DNA from: Hyphomicrobium_A sp963745205
Lineage (GTDB): Bacteria > Pseudomonadota > Alphaproteobacteria > Rhizobiales > Hyphomicrobiaceae
Direction: 5' to 3'
Assembly: GCA_963745205.1 (NCBI GenBank)
Contig: CAVUWX010000004.1
Span: 62,001-126,000 of the forward strand
Length of the DNA: 64,000 nt
This document shows positions 33,952 through 42,869 of the stretch, piece by piece. The notes below the pieces were generated by a model. It was given only the letters and a program-made list of their open reading frames with translations, was not told the origin of the DNA and made no database searches. Position 1 is the stretch's first letter. Every line of letters begins with the position of its first letter. Position numbers and translations under genes: made by a program.

Positions 33952-35331
33952 TTAGACGGCAAGGTTGCCGGTGAGCGACAGGCGCTTGCCGCCAGCCTCC
34001 CCGCCGACGAGCTCCGGGCCCGTTGGCCTGCCCGCACGGTTCATGGCGCGGATGCCTCCCTCCGCCGCGCCCGAAATCATGTTGTTGGCGATGAGGCAGG
34101 TGCCTGCGCCCGCCTCGGAGACGAGGATGCCGACGCGCGCCTTGCGGATCAGGTTCCCGGTCGCCACGATATCGCGCAGGTAGGCGCCAGAGCCGATGAC
34201 GAGGCCCGCCGTCGGCGCGCTCTCGATGACGTTGCCGGTGACGACCGCGTCCGCTTCCACCGCGATGCCTTCGCCGCGCTTGTCCTCCGGCTCCTCCTCG
34301 CGGCGGAACAGATTGCGCAGGATGTTGCCCTGCACGACCGCCAGCCGCCCGCCCTCGTTGAAGTTCGTCACCGAGATGCCGGTGGCGGCGGTGTCGACGA
34401 GATTGTTGGCGATGAGCGCACCCTGGAAGGCGAACTCGGCATAGAGCGCCACCTCGCCGAGGCGGGCGCAGGAGTTGGCGACGATCTGGATGTCGGATGA
34501 AGAGTTGCCGCGAATGGCGGAGTAGGCGCAGTCGGTGATGTGGTTGCCGCTCACGAGCACACCGCCGGCGCGGAAGGCATTGATGCCGTTTCCGTTCTGA
34601 CCGGTGCCGCCGCCGTCGGCGCGGATGCGTTCGATGCGGTTGCCAGAAACGACGCTGCCGTCCTCGCCCGGCTCCGAGCGCCATACCTGGATGCCGTTGT
34701 TGGCGCAGTCGGCGATGCGGTTGTGCACGATCTGGAGCCCAGTCGCGTCGAGGCTGTGGATGCCGGCCATCAGCGCCACCGTTACGGTGCAATCGCTGAT
34801 GCTGCCGGCGCAGCCTTCGAGCGCGATGCCGTTGGCGATGCTGCGCGTGACCTCGAGATCGCGTAGGGCGAGGCTGCGGCTCTTCCTCAGGCTGACGAGC
34901 CCGCTGGCCTGGCCGACGTCGAGCATCTGGTAGGCGCCGTCGAGCACGAGGCCTTCGAGCACGATGCCATCGCCTTCGCCGGTGAGGAACGCTTGCCCAC
35001 CCACGAACTCGAGCGTGGTCGTGCGCGCCGTGCCGATGAGCCGCGTGCCGGGGCGGAGCTGCAACCTACCCGTCCGGAAGCGGCCGGACGGCAGCAGCAG
35101 GGGCGCGCCGCGGTTCGCGGCCTCATCGATGGCGGCCTGCAAGGTGGCGGTTTGGTCTTGCGTCGAGCCGGGCTTCAGGCCGAGCTCTCCAGCCGAGGGG
35201 ACTTCGGTTGCCGCAAGGCGCGCGGCCTCGCGTTCCGAGCGAGGGCCGGCCGCCGCGGCGATGCTGGAAAGGCCGGCGCCGAACCCCACACCAAGGCCGG
35301 CGGACAGGAGACTGCGGCGGTTAAACGGCAT
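33952..35331 (-). CDS. Tat-exported parallel beta-helix repeat protein (TIGR03808 type)
   Basis: A 459-aa protein with a twin-arginine signal (NRRSLLSAGLGVGFG) and a right-handed beta-helix body resembling pectate lyases. Repeating turns such as NRIADCANNGIQVW, NHITDCAYSAIRGN and NLVDTAATGISVTN are visible. The family is known mainly from Hyphomicrobiales and has no assigned substrate; the fold suggests polysaccharide binding or cleavage in the periplasm. The signal lacks the canonical Phe-Leu-Lys after the Arg pair but fits the family. Confidence 0.88.
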   Translation of the reverse strand: MPFNRRSLLSAGLGVGFGAGLSSIAAAAGPRSEREAARLAATEVPSAGELGLKPGSTQDQTATLQAAIDEAANRGAPLLLPSGRFRTGRLQLRPGTRLIGTARTTTLEFVGGQAFLTGEGDGIVLEGLVLDGAYQMLDVGQASGLVSLRKSRSLALRDLEVTRSIANGIALEGCAGSISDCTVTVALMAGIHSLDATGLQIVHNRIADCANNGIQVWRSEPGEDGSVVSGNRIERIRADGGGTGQNGNGINAFRAGGVLVSGNHITDCAYSAIRGNSSSDIQIVANSCARLGEVALYAEFAFQGALIANNLVDTAATGISVTNFNEGGRLAVVQGNILRNLFRREEEPEDKRGEGIAVEADAVVTGNVIESAPTAGLVIGSGAYLRDIVATGNLIRKARVGILVSEAGAGTCLIANNMISGAAEGGIRAMNRAGRPTGPELVGGEAGGKRLSLTGNLAV

Positions 35332-35386
35332 TGGGTCCTCTAAGGCTCGCTTCGGTATTGCTAAGCAAGTCTGAGGCCAGCGCCGG

Positions 35387-36100
35387 TTAACCGGCCTTTA
35401 CCGGTGGCTCGCAATCGAGCCCCTCAAGGCAGGAGGCGATGATTTCCAGGCTCCCGGCCATGGCCCCGCGCCAATCGAGCCGGCACCCCGGGGGCGGCGC
35501 CTTGCCGTCCGTGCCGTGGTCGACGAGGTCGGCCGGCAGGTGCACGAAGCCGACGAGGTGGGGCTTCGCCAGCACACCCGCGGCAGTGAGCGAGTGGTAG
35601 AGCAGCGCGTTGCAGAGGAAGCCGCCGGCGTCGGTCGAGGTGCGGGCCGGCACGCCGAGCTGCGTGAGGCGCTCGACGATGCGTTTGGCCGGCAGCGTCG
35701 AGGAGAGCTCGGCGGGACCTGCTTCGATCACGCATTGGCCGGCCGGCATGTGGCCTGCTGCGTCGGCCATTGCCTTGCACTGGTTGCGGCCGACGAGCTC
35801 GATCCGGAAGTCTTCCGCCTGCCGCGACACGCCGAAGTGCAGCGCCAGCACCGTGCCGGGACGCGTGAGCAGGTCGGCGAGCTTCTGCGGCGCCACCTCC
35901 CACTCGGTCGGCAGAATCTCGGCGACCACGTCGTAGGCGGGAAAGCGCTCGCGCGCGGCCTTTGCGAGGCGCGGAACGAGCAGCGCAGTTGCGTTGTCCG
36001 GCACGCCCGGAAATGGGCCGAAGCCGGTCAACAGGATGACGGGTCGCGCTGGCGCAAGCGCGGCGCGATCCCCTTTTGCGATCGGATCAATGGGTCGCAA
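35387..36100 (-). CDS. pcp: Pyroglutamyl-peptidase I (peptidase C15)
   Basis: Removes N-terminal pyroglutamate from peptides. The 237-aa protein has the family start VILLTGFGPFPGVPDN, catalytic Cys163 (DAGGFLCN) and His187 (GFVHLPA). The third active-site region reads FRIELVGRN with Glu101, a variant of the usual ER-x-A-x-N pattern. An N-terminal extension of about 19 residues precedes the domain. It overlaps the 3' end of meaB by 14 bp, so they are co-translated. Confidence 0.88.
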   Translation of the reverse strand: MRPIDPIAKGDRAALAPARPVILLTGFGPFPGVPDNATALLVPRLAKAARERFPAYDVVAEILPTEWEVAPQKLADLLTRPGTVLALHFGVSRQAEDFRIELVGRNQCKAMADAAGHMPAGQCVIEAGPAELSSTLPAKRIVERLTQLGVPARTSTDAGGFLCNALLYHSLTAAGVLAKPHLVGFVHLPADLVDHGTDGKAPPPGCRLDWRGAMAGSLEIIASCLEGLDCEPPVKAG

Positions 36101-37088
36101 TGCCGAGCATCTCCAGGATCTCGTCGACCGCGAGCGTTGGCACGAGCCGGCCTTCGCGCACCTCGACCTCGAGCACAGGCAGACGCTGCGCCACGCGCGG
36201 GTTCGACCTCAGACTCGCCATCACGCGGTCGCTCAGCATGTCCTGCATCCACGCGACTGCTTGACGCTGACGGCGTAGCGCGAACTCGCCCGTCGCCGTC
36301 ATCTTCTGCCGGTGGTCGGCGATCTTTGCCCACAATGCATCGAGCCCGGCGTTGTCGCGGCCCGAGATAGTCAGCACCGGCGGCGACCAAGTGGCCGACT
36401 GCGGCGTCAAAATCTGCAGTGCGGCGCGGTACTCCGCGGCAGCGCACTCCGCGCGCACGACGTTGTCGCCATCGGCTTTGTTGATGGCGATCATGTCGGC
36501 AATCTCGATGATGCCCTTCTTGATGCCCTGCAGGTCGTCGCCGCCACCGGCCAAGAGCAGCACGAGGAAAAAGTCGACCATGTCGGCGACCGCCACCTCC
36601 GACTGGCCGACGCCGACCGTCTCCACGATGATGACGTCAAAGCCCGCGGCCTCGCACAGCGCCATGGTCTCGCGCGTCTTGCGCGTGACGCCGCCGAGCG
36701 TGCCGGAGGTCGGTGAGGGCCGGATGAAGGCAAGCGTCTCCTGCGCGAGCCGGCTCATGCGTGTCTTGTCGCCGAGGATCGAGCCGCCCGTGCGCCTCGA
36801 TGTGGGGTCGACGGTGAGCACCGCCACGCGGTGGCCGGCGGCGATGAGGTTCATCCCGAGCTGGTCGATCGTCGTCGACTTGCCGACGCCGGGCACTCCG
36901 GTGACGCCGAGGCGCAGGGCCTCTCCGGTCGACGGCAGCAGCGTTTGCAACAACTTCTGGGCAAGGGCGGCATGCTCGGGCTTGGTGCTTTCCACAAGCG
37001 TGATGGCGCGCGCCAGCATCGCCCGGTCGCCCGAGCGTACGCCGGCCGCATAATCAGCGAGGGTCAGTTGGGCCGCGGGCCTCTGCAT
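36087..37088 (-). CDS. meaB: Methylmalonyl-CoA mutase-associated GTPase MeaB (ArgK family)
   Basis: A G-protein chaperone that protects and reactivates B12-dependent methylmalonyl-CoA mutase. The 333-aa protein has the P-loop GVTGVPGVGKST, the DPTSRRTGGSILGDKTRM switch region, VETVGVGQSEV and the NKADGDN base-specificity motif. The ATG at 37088 has a GAGGA ribosome binding site; the ATG at 37109 is less likely. No mutase gene is in this window; the downstream pcp overlaps by 14 bp. Confidence 0.93.
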   Translation of the reverse strand: MQRPAAQLTLADYAAGVRSGDRAMLARAITLVESTKPEHAALAQKLLQTLLPSTGEALRLGVTGVPGVGKSTTIDQLGMNLIAAGHRVAVLTVDPTSRRTGGSILGDKTRMSRLAQETLAFIRPSPTSGTLGGVTRKTRETMALCEAAGFDVIIVETVGVGQSEVAVADMVDFFLVLLLAGGGDDLQGIKKGIIEIADMIAINKADGDNVVRAECAAAEYRAALQILTPQSATWSPPVLTISGRDNAGLDALWAKIADHRQKMTATGEFALRRQRQAVAWMQDMLSDRVMASLRSNPRVAQRLPVLEVEVREGRLVPTLAVDEILEMLGIATH

Positions 37089-37306
37089 GCGCTGTCCTCG
37101 AAATGGCAAGCCCGTGATAAGCGGAGCGAATCCGGTTCGGCAAGTGCGTCATGGGGATGCCACAGCACCCTGGCAATCACCGGCGGCGATTTGGCGGGGC
37201 AAAGTGCGCCTTTCCCCGGGCAGAGCGGCAGCGGATAACCACGGGAAAGGGCGTCTCAAGCCCTTACGTGGCCACAGAGTAGAGGCAGGTTCGCCCCGGC
37301 ATTTGG

Positions 37307-39760
37307 GTGAGGATGAGGATGTTGAGGCGTCGACAGACGAGACCCGCCGCTATTCTGGTGCTTGCGGCTTTGTTTGCCATGTTCGCGGCCGATGTAGCCC
37401 AGGCGCAGGAGCGGTGGCCGCCGTGGCAGAGCTACGAAGAGGCCGTGCAGGCCGCCCGCGCGCGCGAAAAGCAGCGTGGAGCCAAGGTGAGCCCGGCTGA
37501 GATCGACGCGCTGAAGAAGCAGGTCGATCAGCTTCGCCAGGCCGGCAAATATCCCGAAGCGACCACGGCCCAGCAGCGCGTGGTGAAGCTCACCGAGAAG
37601 CGCTACGGCCCAAACGATGTGCAGACGGCGGCAGCGCTCACGACGCTCGCTGATCTCTACGCGGCGCAGAACAAGTTCGCCGACGCCGAGCCGCTGTTGA
37701 AACGCGCGATCGCCATCCACGAGAAGGCGAAGAAGCCCGACAACCACGAGCTTGCGCAAGCGCTCGACAATCTCGGAAGCCTTTACATCAAGCAGGGACG
37801 CACGGCGGATGCCGCGCCGCTGTCCAAGCGCGCCGCCGATCTTCGCCCGAACGTGCCCGCGACGCCGGCGGCGAACGCGACGGGAGCAGGAGAGGAAACG
37901 CCGCCGGAGGGGCAAGCGAAGGAGGCCGAGGAGAAGCCAGCGCCCGCTGAGGCACGGGCTGCGCCAGCCGAACCCCCGGCCGAAACGACCGGTCAAGGGG
38001 CCCCGCCCCCCGATACGGATGTGGGTGGTGCTGCAGCGCCCGCGCAGGACGCAGTACCGCCAAACCCGCTGAGCGCATTGAAGAAGGCGGAGGTTCCGCC
38101 CGCTTCCCCCCTTCCTCCGCCTCCGCCCGCGACAACACCGACTGTGGCGCCGCCGGCCCCTCCCGCACCGGAAGCGGGGCCCGATCTCGCGCAGAAATCC
38201 GGTGGTGGCCTTCCGCCAGGGGTGGCCGGCTATGTACTACCGCCCAAGGTCACGGTCCCGGTCCCGGTTCCGCTGCCCAACTTGCCGATGCCGACGTTAA
38301 GCCCAACTTTGCAGCCTCCAGTCGCCGCGGCGCCGGTGCCCGCGCCTCCGCCGCCTCCGGCTGCTCCGTCGGCGCCCGTCACCACCATGGCGCCGCCGGG
38401 CGCATCACCCCCCGCAGCAGAATCGGGAGCGGCCGAGGCAGCGGCTAAGGCGCAAGCAGAAGCCGCCGAGGCGGCTCAGGCCGAGGCCCAAGGAGCGGCT
38501 CAGGCGAGAAAACTTCAGGCCGGGCCGCCGGGGGCTCCCAAACTGCGTGACGCCATAACGGCCGCGCCGCCTGCCCCCAAGGCCGTGATGGCGGCAAAGC
38601 CCCCCGCTCCGCCAACGCCGCCGCCGGCCCCCGCACCCGAATCTGGGCCAGACCTCGCGAAGAAATCCGGGGGTGGTGCCCCGCCGGCGCCTGTGGCGTC
38701 CTCCACTCCCGCGGCCGCCGCGGCCGAGGAGCAGAAGGACTGGGACCTCGTGCCCGTGTTCTACGGCACCGATCGGGCTGTGGAGCCCAACGCGCAGCGC
38801 CTCGTGTTCGGGTCCGACCGCGGGCGCCGCCTCCAGCTCGGCGAGGCGCTGGTGACGGTCCCCAAGGTGCATCAGGTGCCCCAGGTCGAGCGGCCCTGGG
38901 CGGTGAAGATCCCCTATTTCGACGTGACGATCTACGAGCAGAAGGAAGACCCCAAGCAGCACTTCACCATCAAGGAGATCAAGGCGCTGACGAAGGAGCA
39001 GCTGTTGGCGCTCGTGAAAGCACGGCTGAGGCCATCGCTCAGGTTCAAGGACCACGCGCTGGTGTTCGTGCACGGCTTCAACACGTCCTTCGACAACGCG
39101 CTCTACCGCACGGCGCAGATCGCCTACGACCTCGAGTTCGACGGCGCCACCTTCCTCTACAGTTGGCCGTCGGGCGGAGCGGTGGCGAGCTATACCTACG
39201 ACCGCGAGAGCGCACAGGCGTCCGAGCCCTACCTGCGGCAGTTCCTCGAGATGGTGGTCAAGGAGACGGGCGCGAAGTCGGTGAGCATCATCGCCCACAG
39301 CATGGGCAACCAACCTTTGATGGACGTGCTGCGCGACATGAAGTCGGCAGCGCCTCCGGGCGTCGCCATCAGCCAGGTGATCCTCGCCGCTCCCGACGTC
39401 GACGCCGACAATTTCACCAACCTCGCGCAGGCGATCAAAGGCTTCGCCAAGGGCGTGACGCTCTATGCCTCGGCCAATGACCGCGCGCTGCTGGTGTCGC
39501 GCAACTTCTGGGGCAACTATCGCGCGGGCGACGTGCCGGCAGCCGGTCCGCTGGTGCTGCCCGGCGTCGATTCGATCGACGTGACGGCGGCGACCACGGA
39601 TGCCTTCGCGATCAACCACTCGGGGTATGCGGAGAACAACAAGCTCCTGCAGGACATCGGCAAGCTGATCCTTAACGGCTTGCGGCCCCCCGATTTGCGC
39701 CTGTCGAACCTCAAGAAGGTCCCGACCGACCGGGGCGACTACTGGCGCTACGTGAAGTAA
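37307..39760 (+). CDS. Exported TPR/alpha-beta hydrolase fusion (DUF900)
   Basis: An 817-aa exported protein. A signal peptide (residues about 12-33) precedes tetratricopeptide repeats (about 80-180, e.g. TTLADLYAAQNKFADAEPLLKRAI). A Pro/Ala-rich linker of about 290 residues follows, then a DUF900 alpha/beta hydrolase (about 478-800) with VFYGTDR, FVHGFNTSFDNAL and the nucleophile Ser665 in AHSMGNQ. The linker holds two copies of a GPDLAQKSGGG/GPDLAKKSGGG motif (about 291 and 447). Start candidates are GTG 37307 or ATG 37313/37319. It is probably a periplasmic esterase or lipase; the substrate is unknown. Confidence 0.88.
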   Translation: MRMRMLRRRQTRPAAILVLAALFAMFAADVAQAQERWPPWQSYEEAVQAARAREKQRGAKVSPAEIDALKKQVDQLRQAGKYPEATTAQQRVVKLTEKRYGPNDVQTAAALTTLADLYAAQNKFADAEPLLKRAIAIHEKAKKPDNHELAQALDNLGSLYIKQGRTADAAPLSKRAADLRPNVPATPAANATGAGEETPPEGQAKEAEEKPAPAEARAAPAEPPAETTGQGAPPPDTDVGGAAAPAQDAVPPNPLSALKKAEVPPASPLPPPPPATTPTVAPPAPPAPEAGPDLAQKSGGGLPPGVAGYVLPPKVTVPVPVPLPNLPMPTLSPTLQPPVAAAPVPAPPPPPAAPSAPVTTMAPPGASPPAAESGAAEAAAKAQAEAAEAAQAEAQGAAQARKLQAGPPGAPKLRDAITAAPPAPKAVMAAKPPAPPTPPPAPAPESGPDLAKKSGGGAPPAPVASSTPAAAAAEEQKDWDLVPVFYGTDRAVEPNAQRLVFGSDRGRRLQLGEALVTVPKVHQVPQVERPWAVKIPYFDVTIYEQKEDPKQHFTIKEIKALTKEQLLALVKARLRPSLRFKDHALVFVHGFNTSFDNALYRTAQIAYDLEFDGATFLYSWPSGGAVASYTYDRESAQASEPYLRQFLEMVVKETGAKSVSIIAHSMGNQPLMDVLRDMKSAAPPGVAISQVILAAPDVDADNFTNLAQAIKGFAKGVTLYASANDRALLVSRNFWGNYRAGDVPAAGPLVLPGVDSIDVTAATTDAFAINHSGYAENNKLLQDIGKLILNGLRPPDLRLSNLKKVPTDRGDYWRYVK

Positions 39761-39878
39761 TGCTTCACGCCGGCTGGCGAGGCGCACGGTCCCCCCGCCG
39801 TGGGAAGGGAATCCTTTACCCGCGCTTGCGAGACTGCCCTGATCGATCGAAGGGCGAGCCCCGGCAACGGGGAGCGCG

Positions 39879-40433
39879 GTGCTTGTGTATCTGCGTACTC
39901 CGCGTCAGTGGATTTCGAGATCTTTGCTGGCTGGGGCCCTGGTGGCCGCCGCCGGTGTCGGCCTGTGGCAGATTCCGCGCGTTGAGGCGGAGGACGCCAT
40001 CGTCGTCGACGGCCAGGACGCCCCCGATCTCGACAACGCCGGCGGCGGTATGCCGAGCTCGAACCCGCGCGTGAAGCCGTTACTTGCCGAGCACCCCGAT
40101 CAGTTCGTTGTCCTCTGCGTCGCCGGCTGCAGCGGCAAGCCGAAGATCGTGCAGTTGCTGCCGCGCCCGGTGAAGGGCCGTACGGCAGAATACCTGCCGA
40201 GCGCGGCCTCCCCCGACGATAAGGTGAAGGGCGCGAATAGCCGCGTCGCCGCGGATGAGAGCGACGATGTCGTCTGCATCGCCGGCTGCTCCGGCAAGCC
40301 GGGACAGGTGGTGCAGCGGATGCTCGATCTGCCCCCGCCCGTCATCGCGAAGCCGCCGCAGGAGGAGACCTCGGACGCCGCGCCGCCCGCCAAGTCCGAG
40401 AAGCGCCCCGAGCCGCTCGACATCCATCCTTGA
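39879..40433 (+). CDS. Exported protein with twin CxAGCSGKP motifs, 184 aa
   Basis: Unrecognised. The N-terminal hydrophobic segment (about residues 14-30) is a signal peptide or anchor. Two copies of VVLCVAGCSGKP / DVVCIAGCSGKP (Cys80/84 and Cys133/137) lie 53 residues apart, each followed by a short hydrophobic stretch (IVQLLPRP, VVQRMLDLPPP). The C-terminal tail is Pro/Glu/Lys-rich. Four Cys in two CxxxC pairs suggest disulfides or metal binding. The GTG start at 39879 has GGGGAG upstream. Confidence 0.75.
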   Translation: MLVYLRTPRQWISRSLLAGALVAAAGVGLWQIPRVEAEDAIVVDGQDAPDLDNAGGGMPSSNPRVKPLLAEHPDQFVVLCVAGCSGKPKIVQLLPRPVKGRTAEYLPSAASPDDKVKGANSRVAADESDDVVCIAGCSGKPGQVVQRMLDLPPPVIAKPPQEETSDAAPPAKSEKRPEPLDIHP

Positions 40434-40467
40434 GCGGGCGGTCCTTGGCCTAGCGCCGACCGATCTT

Positions 40468-41484
40468 TCAGTCGCCTGAGAGCTTCTTCACCTCGTCGTA
40501 GGTCGACACCTTGTAGACGAGGCCGTCCTTGATGAAATAGAGCCACTCCAGCTTGTCGCTGGCGGCGAGATCCTCAGGTGTGACCCACTGCAGCGCGTCA
40601 AAGTTCTGCTTGCGGAACAGCACCGCTGTTGTCTTCGAGGCTTCGGGATCGAGATAGCCCCAGTCGGCCTTCTCCGGAAGCCGGCTCGCCGCCTCCGGCT
40701 CGAACACGACGTCGTTGATGGTGGAGGGGGGAAGCTGGCCCGCCTTGATGTATTCGATCACGGCTTCTACGAATCCGATCTGCACGAGGCCGGAGCAAAT
40801 GAATTCATTGGGTGGCTCCCCCTCCCGCTGTTGATGATGACGCACGGCCCCCCTGTCGCGCTGCACGCTCTGCTGAACGCCGAACCAAAGATTGCGCACG
40901 ATGTGGACGATGGCCCAGTAGTTGTAGGTGGACTTGATCTTGTCGAGCAGCAGCCCGCGCACGCGCGCCTGCTTGGTCTCGTCGAACCAGTCCTTCTTGA
41001 AGCGCTTGATGGCGAGGAAGGCGCTCTTGTCCGCGATGTAGTCGCGCAAGTTCGTGAGGTCGACACCTTTCGTGCCCGATTCGATGACGAAGGTGTTGCT
41101 GTAGCCGGATTCGAACTGCGGGCCCGTGAACACCATCGCTGCGTGAGAGAACATTGACTTGGTCGCATAGCGGATCGCCCAGGAGGCGAGGTCCCAGTTG
41201 TGCCGCGTCAGCACCACGTCGGCGCGCTCCAGATAATTCCCCGCGAGGAAATCCTCGACCGGCATTGGCCACACCTCGGGCGTCACGTCGGGAGGCACGG
41301 GCGGCTGCGCGGTAGCTGGAGCGGGGACCTGTGCCGCGGCCGGAACGGGCGCCACCGGAGCAGCCGGCACGGTGGCGGGCGCTGGCGGGGCGACGGGCGC
41401 TGCGGGATTGGCGGCTAGCACGCCGCCGGCGACCGCGGCAAGCACCATTACGCCCAAGCTCGCTGCGACGAGGTTGCGGTTCAT
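40468..41484 (-). CDS. Exported YiiX/YebB-like NlpC/P60-superfamily cysteine hydrolase
   Basis: A 338-aa exported protein: signal peptide, Pro/Ala-rich linker to about residue 70, then a permuted papain-like domain of the YiiX (poxvirus G6R-like) type. The domain carries ADVVLTRHN, SHAAMVFTG (active-site His) and FICSGLVQIGF (active-site Cys). Relatives may cleave peptides or lipid amides. It lies convergent to the CxAGC gene (34 bp). Confidence 0.82.
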   Translation of the reverse strand: MNRNLVAASLGVMVLAAVAGGVLAANPAAPVAPPAPATVPAAPVAPVPAAAQVPAPATAQPPVPPDVTPEVWPMPVEDFLAGNYLERADVVLTRHNWDLASWAIRYATKSMFSHAAMVFTGPQFESGYSNTFVIESGTKGVDLTNLRDYIADKSAFLAIKRFKKDWFDETKQARVRGLLLDKIKSTYNYWAIVHIVRNLWFGVQQSVQRDRGAVRHHQQREGEPPNEFICSGLVQIGFVEAVIEYIKAGQLPPSTINDVVFEPEAASRLPEKADWGYLDPEASKTTAVLFRKQNFDALQWVTPEDLAASDKLEWLYFIKDGLVYKVSTYDEVKKLSGD

Positions 41485-41690
41485 GATCGGCCCCCCAACG
41501 GAATGCCTGAATTAACTACCTCGCCTGCACTGGCGAGAGCGCCTTCCACCATACTTTCTTAGCGTGACTAAGGCATCGGTCGCGCTACGGTCAAATGCGC
41601 AACGCGTTTTCGGGCGATGCAGCGCCGCAACGGTCTTGCAGGACCGCCATAGCTGTTCCAAAAGGCGTGCCTTAACCTTGAGTGATCGCC

Positions 41691-42869
41691 ATGTCCCCCC
41701 CGCCGCCGGCCAGTTTTGAGGCTCTCGCCGACCAGGCGCGCACGCTGCTTGCGGTGTTCATCGCGGGCGGGCACGAGGCCGTCTCCCCGCCCATAATCCA
41801 GCCGGCCGGCGTGTTTCTCGACGTGCTTGGGGAGGCTTTGCGCGGCCGCACCTACGTCTTCTCCGACCTCAACGGAGAGGAATTGTGTCTGCGTCCCGAC
41901 CTCACCGTGCCCACGTGCCGGCTGTACCTGGAGCGCCATCCGCAGGCCGATGAGCGGGCGCACTATTGCTATAATGGGCCGGCGTTCCGCTTTCAGCCTG
42001 CAAGCGCCGATGCCTCGCACCCGCGCGAGTTCCGTCAGGCCGGCATCGAGGCCTTCGGCGCGGAAGATCGCGAGGACGCGGACGCCCGCACGCTGACGCT
42101 GGTGCTCACGGCCTTGCAGCAGGCGGGTTTGCGGAGCTGGAAGCTGCGCATGGGCGACCTGGGTCTCTTCGCGGCGCTGCTCGAAGCTGCCGAGATGCCG
42201 GCGCGTTGGCGCCGGCGGCTGCGTCATCAGTTCTGGCGCCCAGATACTTTCCGCGCGGAGCTGCGGCGTCTGACCACGAACCCCGCGCGTCCCGCAGCGA
42301 ACATACCGCGCACGCTTATCGAGGCGCTCGACCCCGACGATCCGACCCGAGCCGAAGCCATCGTCGCCGAGGCGCTCGACAAGGGCGGCATCGAGGTGAT
42401 TGGCGTGCGCTCCGTGGCCGAGATAACCGAAGGCATGCTCGCGCTCGCCGCCGACGCCAAGGCGAAGCCGCTCGAGCGATCTACCGCCGCCTCGATCGAA
42501 GGCTACCTCGAGGTGAAGGCATACGCCGATCAGGCGCCGGCCAGGCTGCGCGCTCTGATCGACAAGCCGCCACAGGGCCGCTTTGACGTCGCCATCGACG
42601 CGTTCGAGCGTCGCAGTGCGCTTCTGATGGAGAGCGGCGTCGATCTCTCGGAGGTGCCGTTCTCCGGCGAGTTCGGGCGCAACGTCGCCTACTACAGCGG
42701 CTTCGTATTCGAGGTGCTGGCGCTCTCGCTGGGCGCCGCGAGCCCCGTCGCCGGCGGTGGCCGCTACGACGGGCTGTTGCGTGCGGTCGGCGCGCCGCGC
42801 AACGTGCCGGCGGTCGGCGGCGCCATCCACACCGAGCGGCTATTGGCCGTGGTGGGAGGCAAGCCATGA
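41691..42869 (+). CDS. hisZ: ATP phosphoribosyltransferase regulatory subunit
   Basis: A 392-aa paralogue of histidyl-tRNA synthetase that activates the short-form HisG in the first step of histidine synthesis. Class II synthetase-like motifs remain: the YVFSDLNGEELCLRPDLTVPTCR block and AGGGRYDGLL (motif-3 region with SPVAGGGRYDGL). It lacks the anticodon-binding tail. A GTG start at 41682 is an alternative. Its stop overlaps the hisG start (ATGA at 42866-42869). Confidence 0.95.
   Translation: MSPPPPASFEALADQARTLLAVFIAGGHEAVSPPIIQPAGVFLDVLGEALRGRTYVFSDLNGEELCLRPDLTVPTCRLYLERHPQADERAHYCYNGPAFRFQPASADASHPREFRQAGIEAFGAEDREDADARTLTLVLTALQQAGLRSWKLRMGDLGLFAALLEAAEMPARWRRRLRHQFWRPDTFRAELRRLTTNPARPAANIPRTLIEALDPDDPTRAEAIVAEALDKGGIEVIGVRSVAEITEGMLALAADAKAKPLERSTAASIEGYLEVKAYADQAPARLRALIDKPPQGRFDVAIDAFERRSALLMESGVDLSEVPFSGEFGRNVAYYSGFVFEVLALSLGAASPVAGGGRYDGLLRAVGAPRNVPAVGGAIHTERLLAVVGGKP

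Noticed and set aside
41568..42830. Minus-strand reading frame of 420 codons over hisZ
   Set aside because: Antisense to a full-length HisZ with no domain of its own.
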